Assembly: GCA_028711945.1 (NCBI GenBank) | Contig: JAQTRG010000024.1 | Coordinates: 1-7,632 of the forward strand | Direction of reading: 5' to 3' | DNA length: 7,632 bases | DNA from: Minisyncoccota bacterium | GTDB taxonomy: Bacteria > Patescibacteriota > Minisyncoccia > Minisyncoccales > Minisyncoccaceae | In this document: positions 1 through 6,428 of the stretch, one piece after another | How positions within the stretch are numbered: the stretch's first letter is position 1 | How the letters are laid out: every line of letters begins with the position of its first letter | The notes under the pieces: generated by a model | Told to the model about the DNA's origin: nothing | Database searches by the model: none | Seen by the model: the letters and a program-made list of their open reading frames with translations, nothing else | Program-made: the position numbers and the translations under genes

Positions 1-139
1 TAAAAACATTACTGCCAGAATTCTTTTTCCAGCCAACCTCAAGTAAGTTTTTATTAGTTGATATTTTGGTTATCCAATATCCAAAAGGCAATGACCCAAG
101 GATATATGCGACGATTAAAACAATAATTTCTTCAATCAT
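1..139 (-). CDS. Divergent PlsY-like glycerol-3-phosphate acyltransferase, 3' end beyond window
   Basis: This is the N-terminal 46 residues of a PlsY-family membrane acyltransferase; the rest lies off the window. It starts at ATG 139 with a hydrophobic helix containing YILGSLPFGYW, the first PlsY signature (usually GSIPF). The next conserved element, normally GSGNTGATN, reads GWKKNSGSNVF, so the loop that helps bind phosphate or acyl-phosphate is altered. PlsY enzymes transfer the acyl group of acyl-phosphate to the sn-1 position of glycerol-3-phosphate at the inner membrane face. The start overlaps the end of the preceding plsY-like gene by 8 bp, suggesting translational coupling and joint function. 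Family membership is fairly secure; the substrate is uncertain because the second motif is not canonical and the later motifs are not visible. Confidence 0.8.
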   Translation of the reverse strand, partial: MIEEIIVLIVAYILGSLPFGYWITKISTNKNLLEVGWKKNSGSNVF

Positions 140-803
140 TTAGGTATGTTTTATTATTAATCTCTTTAATTTGTTCTATAATTCTATCCTTGTGTGCAAA
201 AATTACTAAAGCCATTGAGAATAAGACAGGATAAAAAAGAATAGGATTATACATTGATACCCACCAAACAACATATGCTTCTCCTAGAACTCTTCCGATT
301 ATTTGTTCAGAAATAGAATGTTTTAAAAGTTTTTTATTTAGTTTTCCTCCCATTAATATCTCTAGCAGAACCATAAAACAAATGATTATAGCAATGGCAC
401 CAGCAAATACTTTCCAATCAAGATATAAAAGTACACCACCAAGAGAGGCTGCTCCCCTTCCCCCTTTAAAATTAAGAATTATTGAATAGTTGTGCCCTAA
501 GACAGCAAAGAATGATCCAATGGTTGTCGCTAAAACAAAATGACCAGGAATAAATTGGTTAGCTAGATAAACTGCTAGAGCAGCTTTAGTTGCATCTAAA
601 ATAAAAGCAATCAAAAAAGAAATTAATCCGAATAGTTTTCCTTTCTTTGAGGCCAATCTTAAAACATTTAAAGCTCCAGTATTTTTAGATCCAAAATTTC
701 TTAAGTCTTTTTTAAGTACTAATTTTGCATAAAGAAAAGCAAAAGGAATTGACCCTAAGAGATATGAAATTAATGGAGCAAGAATATAATTTATATTAAA
801 CAT
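132..803 (-). CDS. Divergent PlsY-family glycerol-3-phosphate acyltransferase paralogue (223 aa)
   Basis: A polytopic membrane protein of the PlsY (GpsN/YneS) family, which acylates glycerol-3-phosphate with acyl-phosphate. Motifs seen: GSIPF at residues 17-21; GSKNTGALNVLR at 38-49, where canonical PlsY has GSGNTGATN; and FKGGRGAAS at 112-120, where canonical is GGKG. The C-terminal motif, normally HRxNIxRLxxGxE, is reduced to HKDRIIEQIK. At 223 aa it is longer than the usual 190-210, with extra sequence after about residue 145 (LMGGKLNKKLLKHS). It starts at ATG 803, 10 bp after the stop of a DegV/FakB gene, without a visible Shine-Dalgarno motif, and ends in TGA inside the start of the next PlsY-like gene. 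It may be a PlsY with altered acceptor or acyl preference, for example acting at a second position; that is inference. Confidence 0.85.
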   Translation of the reverse strand: MFNINYILAPLISYLLGSIPFAFLYAKLVLKKDLRNFGSKNTGALNVLRLASKKGKLFGLISFLIAFILDATKAALAVYLANQFIPGHFVLATTIGSFFAVLGHNYSIILNFKGGRGAASLGGVLLYLDWKVFAGAIAIIICFMVLLEILMGGKLNKKLLKHSISEQIIGRVLGEAYVVWWVSMYNPILFYPVLFSMALVIFAHKDRIIEQIKEINNKTYLND

Positions 804-813
804 GTTTTAGCTA

Positions 814-1692
814 TTAATTTTCTAATATGCAACAGATTAATGTTCCTGGCCCAACATGCGCACCGATAACAAGACTAGTCAAACTAATAAATTCAATTTT
901 TACTTGCGGATATTTTGCTTCAAATAATCCTCTTAGTTTTTGTGCTTGTTCTAGGTTGTCAGCATGGCTTATCCCAACCTTAAAGGTTTTTCCTTCTGAT
1001 AAAGATTTTTTAGAAACATCTTCAAATTGTTTAAACAAAGCATTGGCAGTATCTTGAGCTTGCATTCTCAAATTGGCTGGCTTAACTAGTCCATCTTTTA
1101 CAGTTAAGATAGGCCTCATCCCTAATTTTTGCATTTGAGCAAGAAGAACAGCTACAGCATGGCTGAGTCTTCCTCCTGCTTCTAGCCATTTGGGGCTTTC
1201 AATCATTCCAAAAAGTAATGTTTTAGGAAGAAGAGATTCTATTATTTTAAATATCTCTTCCCCTGTTTTCCCTTCTTCAGCTAGTTCAGCAGCCTTAATT
1301 GCTAGAAGGCTTTCGCTTGCATCAGCATTAAATGTATCAACAATGAATATCTTTTTTTGGATATCTTCAGGAAACATTTTTTTAGCTTGGACAGCTGAAT
1401 TATATGTTCCAGATATTGCTGAGCTTATCGTTATGCAAATAATAGTTTCAGCTTCTGATAGTCCTGTTTCAAAAGCTTTTTTGAATAATCCCATTGATGG
1501 TTGAGATGTTTTTGGAGTAGTAGTGATATTCTTTTTCTCAGCATCCCTCATTTTTTCAAAGATGTTGTTTCCATCTAAAGCTTCTCTATCTGGCCAATCG
1601 AGTGTGAAAGGAACAGAAATCATTCCGTATTTTTCTATTATTTCTAGAGTAATTGATGCACTGTCTCCGATTACTATTTTTGTTGTTTTCAT
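814..1692 (-). CDS. fakB: DegV/FakB-family fatty-acid-binding protein (292 aa), canonical pocket
   Basis: A cytosolic EDD-fold DegV protein. In the fatty acid kinase system, FakB holds a fatty acid and presents its carboxylate to FakA for phosphorylation; the acyl-phosphate is then passed to PlsY or PlsX. All key family motifs are visible: GDSAS at 9-13 (the TDS element), TSQPS at 62-66, ISSAISGTY at 89-97, a VDT strand end near 120, WLEAGGR, KDG, SHADNLEQA, and GAHVGPGTL with His279. The TSQPS, SSxxSGTY and GAH elements form the carboxylate pocket in known FakB structures. Length matches the family (about 280-290). ATG 1692 lies 11 bp after the previous stop in an A-rich leader with no Shine-Dalgarno. 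Its place between fakA and plsY supports the fatty-acid role. Of the three DegV domains here it is closest to the family consensus. Confidence 0.9.
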   Translation of the reverse strand: MKTTKIVIGDSASITLEIIEKYGMISVPFTLDWPDREALDGNNIFEKMRDAEKKNITTTPKTSQPSMGLFKKAFETGLSEAETIICITISSAISGTYNSAVQAKKMFPEDIQKKIFIVDTFNADASESLLAIKAAELAEEGKTGEEIFKIIESLLPKTLLFGMIESPKWLEAGGRLSHAVAVLLAQMQKLGMRPILTVKDGLVKPANLRMQAQDTANALFKQFEDVSKKSLSEGKTFKVGISHADNLEQAQKLRGLFEAKYPQVKIEFISLTSLVIGAHVGPGTLICCILEN

Positions 1693-1703
1693 ATTTTATT
1701 TTA

Positions 1704-2585
1704 TTATTGTTCCCATGCTAATACTATTGTATCTGGACCAATATGCCCTCCAATTGGAAAGCAAACTAAATTTATAAAGGCAACTTCAGTGTTTTGTAGT
1801 TTAAGTATCATTTCTTTAAGTTTTTCTACTTGAGGAAAATTATCAGCATGTGTTATCGCTGCAACTATTTTTTTGCCTTGTTCTCTTTGCTTTTGGGTTT
1901 GTTTTTCAAACTCTTCGAATAAAGCAGATGACAAATCTTTTATATTCCTTTTGATTCCTACGATTGTTAGTTTCCCATCTCTAAATCCAAAGATAGGCTT
2001 GATATTCATTTTTTCAGCTTGATTTATCGCCATTGATCCGAGCTTAGGGATTCTTCCGCTGGCTTCTAACCACTTAGATTCTTTGTATATTCCAAGTAGT
2101 TTAAAATTAAGCAATTCTTTTGTTATTCTTTCAACAATTTCATTAATGCTTAATTTTTCTTTGATATATTCTATTGTTTTAAGACAAATTAAGCCAGCTC
2201 CTGCGCTGCCATTCATCGTGTCGATAATATGAATTTTGTTTTGAAGTTCTTGAGATAAGAATTTTTTAGCCTGGAGGGCTGAATTATATGTTCCAGAAAC
2301 TTTTGAGGAAATAGTTATGCAGATTATGTTCTCAACTTCTTTTAGTTTGTCCTTAAAAGCAATAGCAAAATCATTGATTGATGGCTGAGATGTTTTGATT
2401 AAACTTTTTAGTCCCCTTCTTTCAGCTTCCCTTGCTTTTTCATATATGTTGCCTGGGATATCAGCTAGTTCTTGCAAGTCAAGTTTAAATCTAACGATTT
2501 TTATTTTATTATCGTCTATTATTTCTTGCGGAAGATCCACTGTTTCGTCAGCCACTAACCCTATTGCTAATTTGTTTTCTTCCAT
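1704..2585 (-). CDS. fakB: Second DegV/FakB-family fatty-acid-binding protein (293 aa)
   Basis: A paralogue of the downstream DegV gene, with the same expected role as acyl carrier for fatty acid kinase. Motifs: ADETVDL at 12-18, where the usual TDS Ser is replaced by Glu14; TSQPS at 65-69; ISSKVSGTY; VDT-like IIDTMNGSAGAG; WLEASGR; THADNFPQ; and GGHIGPDTI with His281 retained but GPGT changed to GPDT. The pocket residues are mostly intact, so fatty acid binding is likely. Two FakB proteins with one FakA is the known arrangement in Firmicutes, where the paralogues prefer different acyl chains (saturated against unsaturated); a similar split here is inference. I chose ATG 2585 rather than an in-frame upstream start at 2636 because it matches the family length and leaves an 11-bp gap to the previous stop. 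A weak AAGG overlaps that stop, rather far from the ATG. Confidence 0.88.
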   Translation of the reverse strand: MEENKLAIGLVADETVDLPQEIIDDNKIKIVRFKLDLQELADIPGNIYEKAREAERRGLKSLIKTSQPSINDFAIAFKDKLKEVENIICITISSKVSGTYNSALQAKKFLSQELQNKIHIIDTMNGSAGAGLICLKTIEYIKEKLSINEIVERITKELLNFKLLGIYKESKWLEASGRIPKLGSMAINQAEKMNIKPIFGFRDGKLTIVGIKRNIKDLSSALFEEFEKQTQKQREQGKKIVAAITHADNFPQVEKLKEMILKLQNTEVAFINLVCFPIGGHIGPDTIVLAWEQ

Positions 2586-2596
2586 ATATTGATATT

Positions 2597-4378
2597 TTAC
2601 CTTAATATCCAGCCGATGAGAAGACTTTCTGGACAAGCATTGATGCTTGTCACTGGATCAGTAATGTTAATGAATGATATTTCTACTCTTTTTAAAGTTT
2701 TAAGATTAGCCTTAAGCTTATTAGCTTGTTCAATGTTGTCTCCATGAGAAATAACAGCCCTTATCTTTTTTCCTTCTTGTATTTCTTTTTTAGCGTCTTT
2801 TTCTATTTTTCCAAATAAAAAGTCTGCAAAATCGTTTGTCTTCAAGGCTTCCATTTTGACAAGCCTTCCATTCTTCATTTCTCCGAGAACATATCTAATT
2901 TCTGGCTTTGCTTTGCTGAACCAGAATACATTCTTTTTTTCTTTATTCCACCAATCTGATTTTTGAACAATACAATAGAGTTTAATCTTTGAGACAACAT
3001 TATTTAATTTGATGGCTATTTCTTTGGCTCTTCTTTGTTCTTTGATAAGCTCTAGGGCTTCTAGAATAAGTATTGATTGTCCTGCGTTTATATTCCTAGA
3101 GTCTATGACATAAACTTTTTCTCTTTGTCTAGGATTAAGCATCAGCCTTCCCTTGACGGCTGCTTCATAGTTATTTGAAAGCCTAGCGCTTGAAACAATA
3201 CAGATAACGTCTTCAAATTTATCTAATTGTTTCTTGTATGATTCAAAAAAGAATTCAGGATTGATAGGCTCTATTTTTGGCTTGCTTGCAATGCCTTCTT
3301 TTTTTGCTCCTTTTATCCTTTGGCAAACATTTTCTCCGACAATAGTTTCCCCTTCTGGCCAAGATATTCTTAATGGAATCACTTCTATTTGATAGTGTTC
3401 AATAATTTTTGCATTTAATCCTGCTCTTTCATCAACCACAAGACCAATAGACACTTTTTCTACAGATTCTTCTCCTGTAACCTCTTTGGCCATGTCTTCA
3501 ATTCTTAAATTTTCAATGCTTCCCATCTGTTTGATAATATCTCTTACCTCATATGGGTCATCAGTATGAATATGTATTTTAGTTCTGTCCCCTATTTTAA
3601 TTACATCTAAGCAGTTTCCTAAATGATTTAATCTGCTTTTAACGTCTTTTTCGCTGTATTCTCCGTCTTGGAGCAAAGCAACAACTTCGTAACGATTAGA
3701 AAGAATTTGAACAAATCTTTTTAGTTTTCCAATTTCTTCTTTGTTTAATGATTTAATAACAAAAGGATCTTCTTGTTCTCTTAAAGTATCTAAAAATGTC
3801 TCAAGAATCATTAAAAATCCTAATCCCCCAGCATCAACTACGCCTGCTTTTTTTAATACTTCCAGCTTGTTGGGGGTATCTAATAATGCTTGGTTTGCTT
3901 TTTCAAGTCCGAGGTAAAAGGCTTTAACAATGTCTTTACCTTCTGATTCTTTGACCCCTAAAGCAAAAGCTTGAATCACATCAAGCATTGTTCCTTCTTT
4001 TGGGTTTTGTATAGAATCTCTAGCTCTTTCAAAGCCTTTTTCAAAAGCTTTTCCTAGTTTTTTAACATCAACTGATGTTTCATTGGCAATTTCTGGGAAA
4101 AATCCAGCCAAGAATCCTGTATAGATTATGCCTGTGTTTCCCTGGGCTGCGGTTAATGCTCCATCAAGAGCGCTTTCTGATAGCTCAGAAATGCTGTTGA
4201 ATTCTTTGTCTTCAACGTTTATTTTAATTCCTTTTAATGTTGCAGCTAGATTGCTTCCTGTATCTTGATCAGGAACGGGAAATACGTTGATTTTATTCAC
4301 TTGCTCTTTGTCTCTTTCAACTCTTTCATATGAGAAGATTAACATCTTCTTTAATTCATTTTGTGCGATAGTATCCAT
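2597..4378 (-). CDS. fakA: FakA-like fatty acid kinase fused to a C-terminal DegV domain (593 aa)
   Basis: A soluble ATP-dependent kinase expected to phosphorylate FakB-bound fatty acids. Residues 1-205 form a DhaL/DAK2 nucleotide domain: NVFPVPDQDTGSN (31-43) carries Mg-ATP aspartates Asp37 and Asp39, followed by AAQGNTGII (77-85), EGTMLDV (128-134) and GVVDAGGLG (179-187). Residues 215-300 are the FakA middle domain, ending in KIHIHTDDP (267-275) and an IEDMAKEV segment. From about residue 309 the protein does not look like the usual FakA C-terminus; it is a DegV domain with VVDERAGL, SSARLSNNY (396-404), VIDSRN (424-429) and SHGDNIEQA (544-552). This DegV part lacks the TSQPS element, the GGR motif and the GAHxGPG histidine, so it probably does not hold a fatty acid. 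The usual Cys of the middle-domain YCTE motif is also missing. A dihydroxyacetone kinase is unlikely given the DegV neighbours. Confidence 0.87.
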   Translation of the reverse strand: MDTIAQNELKKMLIFSYERVERDKEQVNKINVFPVPDQDTGSNLAATLKGIKINVEDKEFNSISELSESALDGALTAAQGNTGIIYTGFLAGFFPEIANETSVDVKKLGKAFEKGFERARDSIQNPKEGTMLDVIQAFALGVKESEGKDIVKAFYLGLEKANQALLDTPNKLEVLKKAGVVDAGGLGFLMILETFLDTLREQEDPFVIKSLNKEEIGKLKRFVQILSNRYEVVALLQDGEYSEKDVKSRLNHLGNCLDVIKIGDRTKIHIHTDDPYEVRDIIKQMGSIENLRIEDMAKEVTGEESVEKVSIGLVVDERAGLNAKIIEHYQIEVIPLRISWPEGETIVGENVCQRIKGAKKEGIASKPKIEPINPEFFFESYKKQLDKFEDVICIVSSARLSNNYEAAVKGRLMLNPRQREKVYVIDSRNINAGQSILILEALELIKEQRRAKEIAIKLNNVVSKIKLYCIVQKSDWWNKEKKNVFWFSKAKPEIRYVLGEMKNGRLVKMEALKTNDFADFLFGKIEKDAKKEIQEGKKIRAVISHGDNIEQANKLKANLKTLKRVEISFINITDPVTSINACPESLLIGWILR

Positions 4379-4419
4379 AAATAAAAAAGAATATACGTGT
4401 GTAAATTCTTATTTTTTCA

Positions 4420-5070
4420 TTATCTTACTCTTTTTTCTATGTCTTCTAATAATTTAGCAGCCATATCTTTTCCGCCAAGGCCGAAAGCAATCCCTACTGA
4501 CAAAACAATTAAGCTTATTACTCCGATAAAAATGGATAAAACTAAGGTTTGGACTATTTGTAATTGATACAATATGGCAAGAATAGCTAAAATCCATGTT
4601 CCAATAGAGATAGTGTTTCCTAAAAAGTTGGAGTAAGTTATTTTTTCTTGATCCATTTTTCCAATGATGATTTTCTTTGAAAAGTCAGCTATGTATACTG
4701 CAAAGATAAAGATAATCATAGCAATAAATATGTTGGGATAATAATTGATAACATTCCCTACTATTGTATTGACCTGGCTTAATTTCAAAACATCCAAAGA
4801 GATTGTCAGGAATAAAAATATGAAATATATTTCAACAATTATTCCAAAAAACTTAGCAATATTCATTTTTGCTTCGAACCTATCAAAGAAAGATTCCCAG
4901 CCCAAAGACCTCAAAATATGATTGAGCCTAATCTTGTCGAAAAAACTAATTACCAAGTTTTTAACCCTGCTCGCAACGATTAGTCCAAAGACAAAAATGA
5001 TTAATGCCCAAGCAATGTCGGGCGAACGGGTTACAAATTCTTGTACAAAAACATCTAATATATTCTGCAT
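4420..5070 (-). CDS. Small MscS-related conserved-TM-helix membrane protein (216 aa)
   Basis: An integral membrane protein with about five hydrophobic segments, near residues 19-36, 72-95, 110-130, 150-170 and 175-198. It ends in GIAFGLGGKDMAAKLLEDI (193-211), the typical end of the 'conserved TM helix' repeats seen in small mechanosensitive-channel relatives (Pfam TM_helix/CmpX type). The last helix plus the GLGGKDMA turn resembles the pore-lining helix and exit of MscS, but the protein stops there and has no cytosolic beta-domain. Its role may be osmotic release or membrane sensing; this is family inference. It starts at ATG 5070 in an A-rich leader, 38 bp after the CarS-like gene and 41 bp before fakA, so it is probably co-transcribed with lipid genes. 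It is not itself a lipid enzyme as far as the sequence shows. Confidence 0.75.
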   Translation of the reverse strand: MQNILDVFVQEFVTRSPDIAWALIIFVFGLIVASRVKNLVISFFDKIRLNHILRSLGWESFFDRFEAKMNIAKFFGIIVEIYFIFLFLTISLDVLKLSQVNTIVGNVINYYPNIFIAMIIFIFAVYIADFSKKIIIGKMDQEKITYSNFLGNTISIGTWILAILAILYQLQIVQTLVLSIFIGVISLIVLSVGIAFGLGGKDMAAKLLEDIEKRVR

Positions 5071-5108
5071 AGATTTTGTATTAATTTATATGCGTTTCTA
5101 ATTCTAAC

Positions 5109-5666
5109 CTACCATTTGGCTTTATGCAACCCTAAATTATACCCAAGTCTATTGCATAAAATATGTATTAAAAATGTCAATAGGAATAACGTGCCCCAGA
5201 AATTGATACCCATGTGTAAATACGGCTCAAGGAAGACAAAAGCTCCAATTACATAATTGGTTTGGTCAAAAGGGATAAAAGCTGTTCCTGGCTTTAATCT
5301 TAATCTTCTCTTGACAAAAGCAAAGAATATGTCTCCAAAAATGATGCCAATTGATAAAAGGACGCCCAATAACCAAGTATTGATAGAAGATGATATACCA
5401 AGATGGGCATATATATCCATTTGATATAATCGATCTAGCCAAAAAAAGTATTGGGTTAATAAAGTGCAGATTATTAACTCACAGATAACTCCCCTCCATG
5501 TTTTGTGGCTTCCCAATATGGGCATTCCATTAATCTGCTTTCCCCCATCAACAGGCATATTAAGCTTATTTAATATGTTAAAAGTACCAGCTAAAGGCGG
5601 AAAAGCATTGGCAAAGTAGGCTGGAAGGAAGAAATATATGCAATATAGTATGTATAATATGTCCAT
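5109..5666 (-). CDS. CarS/DUF46-family CTP:phospholipid cytidylyltransferase (185 aa)
   Basis: A membrane enzyme of the family of archaeal CDP-archaeol synthase (CarS), distantly related to bacterial CdsA. Known members transfer CMP from CTP to a lipid phosphate to give a CDP-lipid. Motifs: FFLPAYFANAFPPLAG (12-27), PVDGGKQING (38-47), ILGSHKTWRG (50-59), then GDIFFAFVKRRLRLKPG (111-127) and PFDQTNYVIGA (132-142). These match the family's LPAYxANxxP, PiDgGk, lGdgKTwRG, GDxxxSFxKRR and lDQxxxxxGA elements. About five membrane segments are present. In a bacterium with PlsY next door, the substrate is more likely phosphatidic acid than an archaeal ether lipid, which would make it a CdsA substitute (inference). 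I chose ATG 5666; a TTG at 5690, directly after the plsY stop, would add eight residues and cannot be excluded. Confidence 0.85.
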   Translation of the reverse strand: MDILYILYCIYFFLPAYFANAFPPLAGTFNILNKLNMPVDGGKQINGMPILGSHKTWRGVICELIICTLLTQYFFWLDRLYQMDIYAHLGISSSINTWLLGVLLSIGIIFGDIFFAFVKRRLRLKPGTAFIPFDQTNYVIGAFVFLEPYLHMGINFWGTLFLLTFLIHILCNRLGYNLGLHKAKW

Positions 5667-5690
5667 TGCTTCTATAATAATATGATTCAA

Positions 5691-6287
5691 TTACTTAATG
5701 ATTCGTTTTTCTGTGCCATTTTTCAATCTTTCAATGTTTTCTCTGTGAGCCCAATATATTAATGGTATATATATTAACCCTAAAGTCAAATAAGCGAATG
5801 AATGGGTTTGATACCAGAATATCAATGGTATGAACCAAATGATGATTAAATTGGTTAAACTCATGATTTTTATCGTTCTTAAAGCGATAATCCATACGAT
5901 TAATAGCATTAATGAGTATTTCCATCCTAAAATAACAATGATTGAGGCAAATATAGTTGAAACAGCCTTTCCTCCTTTGAATTTTAGCCAAACAGGGAAA
6001 ATATGCCCAATAATAGGAGCGATCATGGCTAAAGCTATAAACCATTCATTATTTAGGTAATGTTTAGCAATTAATGCTGGTAAAACAGCTTTTGAAACAT
6101 CTAATATACCAACCAATAGAGCATATTTAAATCCTAAGACCCTAGAGACATTGGTTGCCCCAGTATTGCCACTACCCTGTTTTTGTATATCAATCTTGTT
6201 TATTTTAGCAATAACCCATCCAAAAGGAATAGAACCGAACAGATAACCTATAATAATGAAGATCATTAATAATATGTTTTGGTCCAT
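5691..6287 (-). CDS. plsY: Glycerol-3-phosphate acyltransferase PlsY (198 aa), canonical
   Basis: The inner-membrane enzyme that transfers an acyl chain from acyl-phosphate to the sn-1 hydroxyl of glycerol-3-phosphate, forming lysophosphatidic acid. All signature motifs are intact: GSIPFGW (18-24), GSGNTGATNVSR (38-49), FKGGKAVST (103-111, with Ala in place of the usual Gly after GGK) and HRENIERLKNGTEK (181-194). Length is typical and five or more hydrophobic helices are visible. It is the most canonical of the three PlsY-family proteins here and so the best candidate for the true sn-1 enzyme. The gene starts at ATG 6287, 33 bp downstream of the tRNA-Pro 3' end, with an AT-only leader and no Shine-Dalgarno. 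The CarS-like gene follows closely, pairing acyl transfer with CDP-lipid formation. Confidence 0.93.
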   Translation of the reverse strand: MDQNILLMIFIIIGYLFGSIPFGWVIAKINKIDIQKQGSGNTGATNVSRVLGFKYALLVGILDVSKAVLPALIAKHYLNNEWFIALAMIAPIIGHIFPVWLKFKGGKAVSTIFASIIVILGWKYSLMLLIVWIIALRTIKIMSLTNLIIIWFIPLIFWYQTHSFAYLTLGLIYIPLIYWAHRENIERLKNGTEKRIIK

Positions 6288-6320
6288 GATATATAATTAG
6301 TTGATTATTTATAATTATTG

Positions 6321-6391
6321 TCGGGATGCTGGGAGTTGAACCCAGATTACAGACTCCCGAAGTCTGCATAATGCCATTATATGACATCCCG
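6321..6391 (-). tRNA. tRNA-Pro (anticodon CGG)
   Basis: A 71-nt cloverleaf can be drawn. The acceptor CGGGATG pairs perfectly with CATCCCG, and the discriminator is A. The D stem is a weak ATA/TAT with GG in the loop. The anticodon stem CAGAC/GTCTG encloses TTCGGGA, giving anticodon CGG (codon CCG). The T stem CTGGG/CCCAG encloses TTCAACT. The C1-G72 pair and G35-G36 are proline identity elements in bacteria. The 3' CCA is not encoded (CAA follows the discriminator), so the CCA-adding enzyme encoded upstream is needed. A parS site ends 5 bp before its 5' end. Confidence 0.95.
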
Positions 6392-6396
6392 ATATG

Positions 6397-6412
6397 TGTT
6401 TCACGTGAAACA
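6397..6412. promoter_or_regulatory. parS site (ParB-binding palindrome)
   Basis: The perfect 16-bp palindrome TGTTTCACGTGAAACA matches the conserved bacterial parS consensus TGTTnCACGTGAAACA at every defined position. ParB (Spo0J) binds and spreads from such sites to load SMC and drive origin segregation. It lies 5 bp upstream of the tRNA-Pro 5' end and 16 bp from the 9-bp repeat array. Three sites within 340 bp make chance very unlikely. No parA or parB gene is in the window. Confidence 0.93.
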
Positions 6413-6428
6413 TTTAAGGGGGAATTCA

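Noticed and set aside
2586..2636. N-terminal extension of the second FakB gene overlapping the end of fakA
   Set aside because: The extra 17 residues (MSRKSSHRL...) are not part of the DegV fold and would overlap the fakA coding end. ATG 2585 gives the family length.
2597..4378. Dihydroxyacetone kinase or glycerone kinase annotation
   Set aside because: The DhaL domain is shared, but the middle domain with HIHT, the DegV fusion and the FakB and PlsY neighbours point to fatty acid kinase. No DhaK or DhaM is present.
4379..4419. Internal promoter or terminator between the MscS-like gene and fakA
   Set aside because: The 41-bp spacer has TATATT- and TTTACA-like pieces but at wrong spacing, and no stable hairpin with a U-tract, so I could not support either.
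5667..5690. TTG start adding eight residues to the CarS-like protein
   Set aside because: Possible, since it follows the plsY stop directly, but ATG 5666 starts just before the first membrane helix as in the family and needs no rare start codon.
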